A DNA stretch of 5,030 bases. Origin: Actinomycetota bacterium (lineage in GTDB: Bacteria; Actinomycetota; Actinomycetes; Nanopelagicales; Nanopelagicaceae). Positions 1 to 5,030 of the stretch are shown one piece after another. A program made the translations under genes and the position numbers. The number at the start of each line of letters is the position of its first letter. Position 1 is the stretch's first letter. The notes beneath the pieces were generated by a model, which ran no database searches, was not told the origin of the DNA, and worked only from the letters and a program-made list of their open reading frames with translations. The stretch spans positions 1 to 5,030 of the forward strand of contig SXMA01000045.1 of the NCBI GenBank assembly GCA_005777515.1, read 5' to 3'.

Positions 1-1
1 C

Positions 2-640
2 CCAGATCTTCAGATCGCTACATTAAATACCAAAGCTAATGTGGAAATCGAACTAACTATCGAGCGCGGCCGCGGCTATGTCACAGCAGTGCAGAACAAG
101 TTGGTAGGAGCAGAGATTGGTCGTATTCCAGTTGACTCCATCTACTCACCAGTGCTTCGCGTGACCTATAAGGTTGAAGCAACTCGCGTTGAGCAGAGAA
201 CAGACTTTGATCGCTTAATTGTTGATGTTGAGACAAAGCGTTCTATGAGCCCAAGAGATGCGCTAGCTTCTGCTGGAAAGACTCTAGTTGAGCTATTCGG
301 TCTTGCTCACGAGCTTAATTACGCAGCTGAGGGAATTGATCTTGGACCATCTATTCAAGATGCCGCTCTTGCTGCAGATCTTGCTCTTCCAATCGAGGAT
401 CTAGATCTAACAGTTCGCTCCTATAACTGCCTAAAGCGCGAAGGAATCCACACCGTTGGAGAGCTTCTCTCACGCAGTGAGGCAGATCTATTAGATATCC
501 GTAACTTTGGTTCAAAATCAATTGATGAAGTTAAGGCAAAGCTTGTCTCAATGGGCATGCAACTTAAGGATTCACCAGTTGGCTTTGATCCGACACAACA
601 TCAGAACTATGGCGTCGATTACTCCGACGACCAGGCTTAA
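2..640 (+). CDS. rpoA: RNA polymerase subunit alpha, C-terminal part (5' end outside window)
   Basis: Alpha subunit of DNA-directed RNA polymerase: its N-terminal domain dimerises and nucleates core assembly, and its C-terminal domain binds UP elements and activators. The frame is open to the left edge and about 125 N-terminal residues are missing compared with the E. coli protein. The GTG at 41 is an internal valine, because upstream codons ([17 protein letters not shown]) continue the alpha fold. The fragment of 212 residues shows ERGRGYV, then [25 protein letters not shown] of the N-terminal domain (split here: YSPVLRVTY, then [11 protein letters not shown]), a short linker, and the C-terminal domain with TVRSYNCLK and NFGSKS. 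By alignment with E. coli, the DNA-contact residues R265, N268, C269, G296, K298, S299 and E302 are all kept; the R265 equivalent is codon 416-418. It ends 11 nt before rplQ, as in a classical alpha operon. Identification is secure. Confidence 0.97.
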   Translation, partial: PDLQIATLNTKANVEIELTIERGRGYVTAVQNKLVGAEIGRIPVDSIYSPVLRVTYKVEATRVEQRTDFDRLIVDVETKRSMSPRDALASAGKTLVELFGLAHELNYAAEGIDLGPSIQDAALAADLALPIEDLDLTVRSYNCLKREGIHTVGELLSRSEADLLDIRNFGSKSIDEVKAKLVSMGMQLKDSPVGFDPTQHQNYGVDYSDDQA

Positions 641-646
641 GGAGAG
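641..646 (+). promoter_or_regulatory. Shine-Dalgarno site of rplQ
   Basis: GGAGAG directly follows the rpoA stop codon and lies 5 nt before the rplQ ATG. It is one of the two strongest ribosome binding sites in the window and fixes the rplQ start. Confidence 0.75.
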
Positions 647-651
647 AGCTA

Positions 652-1101
652 ATGCCACGTCCATCTAAAGGTCCGCGTCTTGGAAGCGGTCCATCCCATG
701 AAAGATTGCTGCTTAGAACTCTTGCGGAGCAACTCTTTGAAAATGGCAAAGTTCGCACCACCGAAGCTAAAGCTCGTCGTCTGCGTCCACTTGCTGAAAA
801 GTTAATCACCACTGCCAAGAAGGGTGATCTAGCTGCTCGTCGCCAAGTAATGGCCGCTATCTCAAATAAGGGCGTAGTTCATACTCTCTTTACTGAGATT
901 GCGCCACGCTTTGAATCCAGAAATGGTGGCTACACAAGAATTACCAAGATTGGTCCACGCAAGGGCGATAACGCTCCGATGGCAATCATTGAAGTAATTG
1001 CTGAAGGAACTCCTGCTAAGAAAGCGGTAGTTAATGAGGCAGAGAAAGCAGCTAAGAAGGCAGCGCCAAAGAAGAAGGCTGCCGCCGCTAAAGCGGAGTA
1101 G
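652..1101 (+). CDS. rplQ: 50S ribosomal protein L17
   Basis: Large-subunit ribosomal protein L17, which sits near the outlet of the peptide exit tunnel. The protein of 149 residues begins [20 protein letters not shown], the conserved L17 opening, followed by [20 protein letters not shown] and the [15 protein letters not shown] segment. The conserved core ends near residue 116 (APMAIIEV). The rest is a low-complexity Ala/Lys/Glu tail (about residues 120-149, including [15 protein letters not shown]). Such basic alanine-rich tails are common on actinobacterial L17 and absent from the shorter E. coli protein. The start follows a clear GGAGAG site. It is the last classical gene of the alpha operon; a terminator-like hairpin lies 40 nt beyond its stop, already inside truA. 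Confidence 0.97.
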   Translation: MPRPSKGPRLGSGPSHERLLLRTLAEQLFENGKVRTTEAKARRLRPLAEKLITTAKKGDLAARRQVMAAISNKGVVHTLFTEIAPRFESRNGGYTRITKIGPRKGDNAPMAIIEVIAEGTPAKKAVVNEAEKAAKKAAPKKKAAAAKAE

Positions 1102-1134
1102 CTCTTTCTAACTAAAAGTAAAAAAGAAGTGTCA

Positions 1135-1983
1135 ATGGAGCAACCCACTCTCAACCCAGAGAGTGGGTTTCTTCGTTTTCGGGTTGATTTTTCCTACGAT
1201 GGAAGCGCCTTTAGTGGTTGGGCAAAGCAGCCAGATCAGAGAACTATTCAAGGCGAGATGGAAGTTGCGCTTAGCGGTCTGGTTCGAAATAAAGTTGATT
1301 TGATCGTTGCTGGAAGAACAGATGCTGGCGTTCATGCCAGTATGCAAGTTGCTCACTTTGATCTGCCAGAGCGTGATAAATATGGAAATCCTTGGAACAC
1401 TCGAGATCTGCAATATCGACTCAATAGGATGCTAAGTGAGGAGATTGTCGTTAGAGCGATTAGTAAAGCCCCAGATCACTTTCATGCTCGCTTCTCTGCG
1501 CTGCGCCGAACTTATATTTATAAGATCGCAGATGGTCAGCAGGATATTGATCCATTAAAGAGATTTGATATCACCCCTTGGTATCGACACCTTGATTTAA
1601 GTAGGTTAAATGAGGCAAGTAGGCGATTGCTTGGAGATCATGATTTTGCAACGTTTTGTAAGCCTGGTGGCTCTGGAACTACCTTAAGAAGGCTTGAGGA
1701 ATTTAGCTGGCAGAGAGTGGCTGATTCAACCCTTCTTGCAAGAGTTACTGCTGATGCTTTCTGTTATTCAATGGTGAGAAATCTAGTCGGAGCAGCAGTC
1801 TGTGTTGGAGAGTCCCGCTTTGAGCCAGAGTGGATTTCATCGCTACTTGCCAATAAAACTAGAGTTAGCGAGAGCATGGTATTTCCAGCACGAGGTTTGA
1901 CCCTGATTGCTATTGAGTATCCAGCTGATGATTTGCTCGAGGCTCGTTATAAAGTGACTGCCCGCCGGCGAGATGAAGAGTAA
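1135..1983 (+). CDS. truA: tRNA pseudouridine(38-40) synthase TruA
   Basis: TruA isomerises uridines 38, 39 and 40 in the tRNA anticodon stem-loop to pseudouridine. Taking ATG 1135 gives 282 residues, slightly longer than E. coli TruA (about 270). Visible motifs are FSYDGSAFSGWA (about 19-30), AGRTDAGVHA with catalytic Asp63 (codon 1321-1323; E. coli Asp60), HARFSALRRTY (117-127), LLGDHDFATFCKPG, and FCYSMVRNLVG (209-219). The frame could also open at GTG 1129, but ATG 1135 has AAAGAAG ending 5 nt upstream, whereas GTG 1129 would overlap that site; ATG is preferred. No other usual start codon lies between 1135 and the conserved core, so residues 1-11 (MEQPTLNPESG) seem to be translated although they are encoded by a terminator-like hairpin. 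The stop codon abuts the ABC-F start, suggesting translational coupling. Confidence 0.95.
   Translation: MEQPTLNPESGFLRFRVDFSYDGSAFSGWAKQPDQRTIQGEMEVALSGLVRNKVDLIVAGRTDAGVHASMQVAHFDLPERDKYGNPWNTRDLQYRLNRMLSEEIVVRAISKAPDHFHARFSALRRTYIYKIADGQQDIDPLKRFDITPWYRHLDLSRLNEASRRLLGDHDFATFCKPGGSGTTLRRLEEFSWQRVADSTLLARVTADAFCYSMVRNLVGAAVCVGESRFEPEWISSLLANKTRVSESMVFPARGLTLIAIEYPADDLLEARYKVTARRRDEE
1142..1180 (+). terminator. Terminator-like hairpin embedded in the truA 5' coding region
   Basis: A perfect 10-bp stem, AACCCACTCT (1142-1151) with AGAGTGGGTT (1160-1169), encloses CAACCCAG; a C-G pair at 1152/1159 can extend it to 11 bp with a 6-nt loop. A T-rich stretch, TTTCTTCGTTTT (1168-1179), follows. 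This is the form of an intrinsic terminator on the + strand and it stands where the alpha operon should end, but the T tract is broken by C and G, so strength is uncertain. It begins 4 nt after the truA start codon. The opposite strand has no T tract after the stem, so it is not an obvious bidirectional terminator. Confidence 0.65.
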
Positions 1984-3585
1984 ATGGGGCAGATAAATGT
2001 AGTTGGAATTGAGTATGCCCTCTCAGATGGTCGGGTTTTACTTAGCGATGTTTCATTCCGAGTTGGCGAGGGATCAAAGGTTGCCCTGATTGGCCCTAAT
2101 GGATCTGGCAAGACAACTTTATTTCGAATGATTGCCGGAGATATAACTGCTGATTCTGGTCAGATAATTATCAATGGCGGCCTTGGTGTGATGCGCCAAT
2201 TTATTGGCTCGATTCGAGATGAATCTACGGTGAGAGATTTATTAATTTCAGTATCACCGCTTCGAATCAGGATGGCTGCAGAGAAACTTAAAGAGGCTGA
2301 AAGTGAAATGGCTGCTAAGAACTCTGAGCTAGAGCAGATGGCATATGCCCAAGCACTATCTGATTGGGGAGATGCTGGGGGATATGAACAAGAAGTGCTC
2401 TGGGATATTGCAGTTAATAGCGCGCTGGCAAAGAGCTTTGATCGAGTATCTGATCGATTAGTGAATTCACTCTCTGGTGGAGAGCAAAAGCGCCTGGTCC
2501 TTGAAGTATTACTCAATGGACCAGAGGAGGTATTGATCCTTGATGAGCCTGATAACTATCTAGATGTTCCAGCAAAGCGCTGGCTTGAGGAGCAGATAAG
2601 AATTTCAAAGAAAACGATCCTATTTATTAGCCATGATCGCGAGTTATTGGCAGCAACTGCTACCAAAGTTGTCACTCTTGAACAAGGTGTGAGTGGTAAT
2701 AGCGCATGGATTCATGGTGAGGGCTTTAATACTTGGCATGATGCAAGAAAAGCTCGTAATGCTCAATTCGCTCAAGTTCTAGAGCGTTGGCAAGATGAAC
2801 ATAAGCGTCTAAAAGAACTAGTTCTGACTCTGCAATGGCAAGCAGCTTCATCGCCAGATATGGCTTCAAGATATCGAGCGATGCAGACTAGGCTTAGAAA
2901 GTTTGAGGAGATCGGCCCGCCGCCTCCGCCGCCTCTGGAACAAGATGTGAAGGTTAATCTAAAGAGCGGGAGAACTGGCGAGCGCGTAGTGACCTGCAAG
3001 GATTTGAGCCTAGAAAATCTCACCGAGCCATTTACCTTTGAAATCTATTATCAAGATCGGGTTGCGATTCTTGGAAAGAACGGCTCTGGAAAATCTCACT
3101 TTCTTAGAAGGCTCTCAGGTGATGAGAGCGTTAGATATAGCGGTGAATTTAAATTAGGCGCAAGAGTTATTCCAGGTTTCTTTGCTCAGACTCATGCCCA
3201 TCCTGAATTTGTAGGAAAGACTTTGCTGGAGATTTTATGGCAGGAAAACTCCTTGCAATTAGGGGCAGCTAAATCAGTTCTTGGTAGGTATGAATTGGCC
3301 CAACAGGCAGAGCAACAATTCACATCATTATCTGGTGGACAGCAGGCACGCTTTCAAGTTTTGTTATTAGAACTTGCTGGCGATACTTTGTTATTACTTG
3401 ATGAGCCAACCGATAACTTAGATCTGGCAAGTGCTGAGGCGCTAGAGCGCGCACTTGATGCTTATCAAGGAACTGTTATTGCTGTGACCCATGATCGCTG
3501 GTTTGCTAAAGGATTTACTAGATTTTTGATATTTGGCGCAGAGGGCGCGGTCTATGAGAGCCCTGAACCAGTCTGGAGCCATTAA
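1984..3585 (+). CDS. ABC-F family ribosome-associated ATPase
   Basis: A soluble protein of 533 residues with two ATP-binding cassettes and no membrane segment, the ABC-F layout. Family members (EttA, Uup, YfmR and antibiotic-protection proteins such as VmlR) act at the ribosomal E site; the exact substrate state here is unknown. Cassette 1: Walker A GPNGSGKTT (37-45), signature LSGGEQ (163-168), Walker B with DEPDNYLD (Glu188), switch His217. Cassette 2: GKNGSGKSH (364-372), LSGGQQ (449-454), DEPTDNLD (Glu474), switch His503. All catalytic residues are present. The charged linker (about 251-317), which in the family reaches the P-site tRNA, ends in six prolines (312-317). The usual DEPTNHLD is altered in both halves. 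The ATG directly follows the truA stop; GAAGAG just upstream is a weak binding site, so coupling is likely. A housekeeping translation factor is more likely than a resistance protein, given the locus. It is not an exporter, as no transmembrane partner is nearby. Confidence 0.93.
   Translation: MGQINVVGIEYALSDGRVLLSDVSFRVGEGSKVALIGPNGSGKTTLFRMIAGDITADSGQIIINGGLGVMRQFIGSIRDESTVRDLLISVSPLRIRMAAEKLKEAESEMAAKNSELEQMAYAQALSDWGDAGGYEQEVLWDIAVNSALAKSFDRVSDRLVNSLSGGEQKRLVLEVLLNGPEEVLILDEPDNYLDVPAKRWLEEQIRISKKTILFISHDRELLAATATKVVTLEQGVSGNSAWIHGEGFNTWHDARKARNAQFAQVLERWQDEHKRLKELVLTLQWQAASSPDMASRYRAMQTRLRKFEEIGPPPPPPLEQDVKVNLKSGRTGERVVTCKDLSLENLTEPFTFEIYYQDRVAILGKNGSGKSHFLRRLSGDESVRYSGEFKLGARVIPGFFAQTHAHPEFVGKTLLEILWQENSLQLGAAKSVLGRYELAQQAEQQFTSLSGGQQARFQVLLLELAGDTLLLLDEPTDNLDLASAEALERALDAYQGTVIAVTHDRWFAKGFTRFLIFGAEGAVYESPEPVWSH
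2917..2934 (+). repeat. 9-bp tandem duplication encoding six prolines
   Basis: CCGCCGCCT occurs twice in exact tandem, encoding prolines 312-317 at the end of the ABC-F interdomain linker. Neighbouring genes mostly use CCA for proline, so the GC-rich CCG/CCT run stands out locally. The pattern is most simply explained by duplication of a three-proline unit. Confidence 0.8.
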
Positions 3586-3599
3586 TCAGGCTCGATTTT
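3576..3599 (+). terminator. Weak hairpin across the ABC-F stop codon, possible terminator
   Basis: GAGCC (3576-3580) pairs with GGCTC (3589-3593) around the loop ATTAATCA, which contains the TAA stop. GATTTT follows. The stem is only 5 bp and the T run only 4, so this is at best a weak intrinsic terminator for the truA-ABC-F unit. It also touches the -35 box of the rplM promoter. Confidence 0.3.
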
Positions 3600-3626
3600 G
3601 ACCCCTTTGCATAGTGCAGGTAATCT
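3598..3626 (+). promoter_or_regulatory. Predicted sigma-A-type promoter of rplM-rpsI-glmM
   Basis: The -35 box TTGACC (3598-3603) and the -10 box TAATCT (3621-3626) are separated by exactly 17 bp, fitting the actinobacterial housekeeping consensus TTGAC n17 TAnnnT. Transcription would begin near 3633, leaving a leader of about 60 nt before rplM. It lies in the only intergenic gap above 100 bp in the window, where a new transcription unit is expected. Confidence 0.65.
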
Positions 3627-3639
3627 TCGCCTTCTGTCT

Positions 3640-3657
3640 CCGCTAGCTGTGGAGCGG
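3640..3657 (+). other. Small hairpin in the rplM 5' leader
   Basis: CCGCT (3640-3644) and AGCGG (3653-3657) form a 5-bp stem with the loop AGCTGTGG, a few nucleotides after the predicted transcription start. An alternative pairing, CTCC with GGAG, overlaps it. It could be part of a ribosomal-protein leader that senses L13 or S9, but it matches no leader family I can recognise and could be chance. Confidence 0.3.
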
Positions 3658-3694
3658 CACTAAATAGAAAAGTAAGAAGAAAGAGAGTCTGCCT

Positions 3695-4153
3695 GTGCGC
3701 ACCTTTTCACCGACCCCGAAGGATGTTGCGCGTCAATGGTATGTAATCGATGCCGCTGATGTCGTCCTTGGTCGTCTTGCTAGCCATGCCGCTATCTTGC
3801 TTCGCGGAAAACATAAACCAACATTTGCTCCTCATATGGATATGGGAGATTTTGTAATCGTTATTAATGCTGAGAAGATCGTATTAACTGGATCAAAGAT
3901 GGCCAACAAGATGGCTTATCAGCACTCACAATATCCAGGCGGTCTAACCGAGCGCAGCTATGAACTATTGATGGAGAAGTTCCCAACTCGCGCTGTTGAG
4001 AAGGCAATTAAGGGAATGCTTCCTAAGAACTCTATCGGCAAGCAGATGGCCTCTAAGTTAAAAGTCTATGCTGGAGCAGAGCATCCTCATGGATCACAAG
4101 GACCAATTCCATATGTCTTTACCCAGATCGATCAGATGAAGGTTGGTAAGTAA
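3695..4153 (+). CDS. rplM: 50S ribosomal protein L13
   Basis: Early-assembling large-subunit protein L13, 152 residues, a little longer than the E. coli protein (142). It opens [20 protein letters not shown], then shows [27 protein letters not shown], the NAEKIVLTG stretch, HSQYPGGL (77-84) and the family signature region [19 protein letters not shown] (107-127). The C-terminal [14 protein letters not shown] is a short tail of the kind seen in actinobacteria. The start is GTG 3695, chosen because the conserved MRTF opening begins exactly there and the purine-rich AAGAGAG (3681-3687) lies 7 nt upstream. It is first in the rplM-rpsI operon behind the promoter at 3598-3626. Confidence 0.97.
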   Translation: MRTFSPTPKDVARQWYVIDAADVVLGRLASHAAILLRGKHKPTFAPHMDMGDFVIVINAEKIVLTGSKMANKMAYQHSQYPGGLTERSYELLMEKFPTRAVEKAIKGMLPKNSIGKQMASKLKVYAGAEHPHGSQGPIPYVFTQIDQMKVGK

Positions 4154-4156
4154 AAG

Positions 4157-4621
4157 ATGAGCGAAAAAGAAGAGAACGCAACCGCCTTTAGCTCTGCAAC
4201 TCCTGCTGCTGCAACTAACCGCGCTGCTGTAATTGCAGCTGGCGCAGGAATTGGTCGACGCAAGGAAGCAGTTGCTCGCGTTCGTCTAACCCCAGGAACT
4301 GGTCGCTGGATTGTTAATGATAAGAATTTAGAAGTTTATTTCCCAAATAAAGTTCACCAACAGGCAGTTTCTGAGCCACTTCGCACCGTTGGCGCTGAAG
4401 GAAAATACGATGTTATTGCTCGAATCGATGGCGGCGGAATTTCAGGTCAAGCTGGAGCTCTTCGCTTAGGCGTTGCTAGAGCTCTAAATGAGATTGATAC
4501 CGATGCAAATCGCCCAGCTTTAAAGAAGGCAAAATTCCTAACCCGTGATGCTCGCGTGATTGAACGCAAGAAATATGGTCTGAAGAAAGCACGTAAGCGT
4601 TCTCAATACAGCAAGCGTTAA
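4157..4621 (+). CDS. rpsI: 30S ribosomal protein S9
   Basis: Small-subunit head protein S9, whose C-terminal tail reaches the P-site tRNA anticodon loop. It has 154 residues. The conserved core starts near residue 31 ([14 protein letters not shown]) and includes [19 protein letters not shown] (92-110), [20 protein letters not shown] and the terminal SKR (152-154), the tRNA-contacting tail, intact. Residues 1-30 are an alanine-, serine- and threonine-rich extension with an acidic start ([11 protein letters not shown]), lacking in E. coli S9 but of a kind known in actinobacteria. The ATG follows the rplM stop by 3 nt and has only a poor binding site (GGTAAG inside rplM), so translation probably depends on ribosomes leaving rplM. 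This pairing supports equal output of L13 and S9. Confidence 0.97.
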   Translation: MSEKEENATAFSSATPAAATNRAAVIAAGAGIGRRKEAVARVRLTPGTGRWIVNDKNLEVYFPNKVHQQAVSEPLRTVGAEGKYDVIARIDGGGISGQAGALRLGVARALNEIDTDANRPALKKAKFLTRDARVIERKKYGLKKARKRSQYSKR

Positions 4622-4626
4622 TTAAC

Positions 4627-4634
4627 AAAGAGGG
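4627..4634 (+). promoter_or_regulatory. Shine-Dalgarno site of glmM
   Basis: AAAGAGGG ends 4 nt before the glmM ATG at 4639. The spacing is slightly short, but the site sets the start and no other candidate start fits the conserved opening. Confidence 0.7.
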
Positions 4635-4638
4635 AAAA

Positions 4639-5030
4639 ATGGCGCTCTTTGGCACCGATGGTGTCCGAGGCGTTGCTGGCGTTGATCTCACCGCTGAACT
4701 AGCTTTTAATCTCTCAACTGCCGCCGCATCAGTTCTGGCAGATCTTGGTGAGTTTGCTGGGCATCGACCAACTGCAATTGTTGGCCAGGATTCAAGAGCC
4801 TCAGGGCAGTATTTAGAGGAGGCAATCTGTCGCGGGTTATCTAGCGCTGGTATTGATGTTTATCGAGTTGGGATTCTTCCAACCCCTGCTATCTCATTTC
4901 TTGTTAAAGATCGAGGAGCAGATCTTGGTGTGATGATTAGCGCTTCTCACAATCCAGCACGTGATAACGGAATAAAGTTCTTTGATAGAACTGGATCAAA
5001 GCTAGCTGATCAAATTGAAGCAAAGATTGA
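4639..5030 (+). CDS. glmM: Phosphoglucosamine mutase, N-terminal part (3' end outside window)
   Basis: GlmM converts glucosamine-6-phosphate to glucosamine-1-phosphate on the way to UDP-N-acetylglucosamine for peptidoglycan. The 130 complete codons begin [20 protein letters not shown], the typical GlmM opening. They continue with [20 protein letters not shown] (the GxDxR-S segment), [11 protein letters not shown], and the active-site loop [17 protein letters not shown]. Ser103 (codon 4945-4947) corresponds to the phosphorylated Ser102 of E. coli GlmM. The serine loop ASHNP is shared across phosphohexomutases, but the FGTDGVRG opening and the position after rpsI favour GlmM over phosphomannomutase or phosphoglucomutase. 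The gap to rpsI is 17 nt with no terminator, so it is likely co-transcribed with the ribosomal genes. The metal-binding and sugar-binding motifs lie beyond the right edge. Confidence 0.95.
   Translation, partial: MALFGTDGVRGVAGVDLTAELAFNLSTAAASVLADLGEFAGHRPTAIVGQDSRASGQYLEEAICRGLSSAGIDVYRVGILPTPAISFLVKDRGADLGVMISASHNPARDNGIKFFDRTGSKLADQIEAKI

Noticed and set aside
1..30. Repeated AGATCT/GATC-like words in rpoA as a regulatory repeat
   Set aside because: They fall on common Asp-Leu codon pairs (GATCTT, GATCTA) with irregular spacing, so codon use explains them.
41..43. GTG as a start codon for the rpoA reading frame
   Set aside because: Upstream codons to the left edge are open and encode alpha-subunit sequence, so this is an internal valine of a truncated gene.
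1129..1131. GTG as the truA start
   Set aside because: It would overlap the only purine-rich binding site (AAAGAAG), while ATG two codons later has proper spacing. It remains possible but less likely.
1102..1135. TTGACA on the minus strand (1130-1135) as an antisense promoter reading back into rplQ
   Set aside because: The -35-like box is perfect, but no TAnnnT box lies at 16-19 bp spacing, and the region is A/T-rich enough for chance matches.
930..1154. Minus-strand open frames over rplQ, truA, ABC-F and rpsI (e.g. 930-1154, 1132-1413, 2160-2516, 2772-3023, 4476-4691)
   Set aside because: They lie opposite strongly conserved genes, have low-complexity or Ser/Arg-rich translations with no family features, and lack credible start sites.
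1984..3585. ABC-F gene as part of a membrane exporter or a recently acquired resistance gene
   Set aside because: There is no membrane protein nearby, both cassettes are on one chain as in ABC-F, base composition matches the neighbours, and no mobile element flanks it.
3614..3663. Tiny leader reading frames before rplM (GTG 3614 to TAG 3646; GTG 3649 to TAA 3663)
   Set aside because: The first would start upstream of the predicted transcription start. The second has only four codons and no binding site. Neither has the look of a regulatory leader peptide.

Overview
The window is a conserved housekeeping block of a bacterial chromosome: rpoA (3' part) - rplQ - truA - ABC-F ATPase - rplM - rpsI - glmM (5' part), all on the + strand and densely packed. 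The gene order, the actinobacterial style of the L13, S9 and TruA sequences, and the promoter form (TTGACC, 17 bp, TAnnnT) point to an actinobacterium. The fairly low G+C for that phylum (judged by eye as somewhat under 50%, with frequent AGA, TTA and AAA codons) and the very short gaps suggest a streamlined lineage, such as the freshwater Nanopelagicales (acI: Planktophila/Nanopelagicus type). The lineage is inference; no database search was possible.

Layout. From 1 to 1101 is the end of the alpha operon: RNA polymerase alpha and ribosomal protein L17, 11 nt apart. From 1102 to 3585 come truA (tRNA pseudouridine synthase) and an ABC-F translation factor, joined stop-to-start (TAA ATG) with no gap. 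From 3586 to 3694 is the only real intergenic region; it carries a good sigma-A-type promoter and a small leader hairpin. From 3695 to the right edge is the L13-S9 operon (rplM-rpsI, 3 nt apart), followed 17 nt later by glmM, the phosphoglucosamine mutase of cell-wall precursor synthesis, cut by the window edge.

Almost everything serves transcription and translation: an RNA polymerase subunit, three ribosomal proteins, a tRNA modifier of the anticodon stem-loop and a ribosome-associated ATPase, with glmM linking to UDP-GlcNAc supply.

I see no mobile element, CRISPR array, RNA gene, defence system or clearly new multi-gene system. The most unusual signals are small: (1) a perfect terminator-like hairpin inside the first codons of truA, so that ribosome binding at truA and termination after rplQ should exclude each other; (2) a six-proline run in the linker of the ABC-F factor, made of two exact copies of a 9-bp unit; (3) a short structured leader before rplM. 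All are hypotheses.
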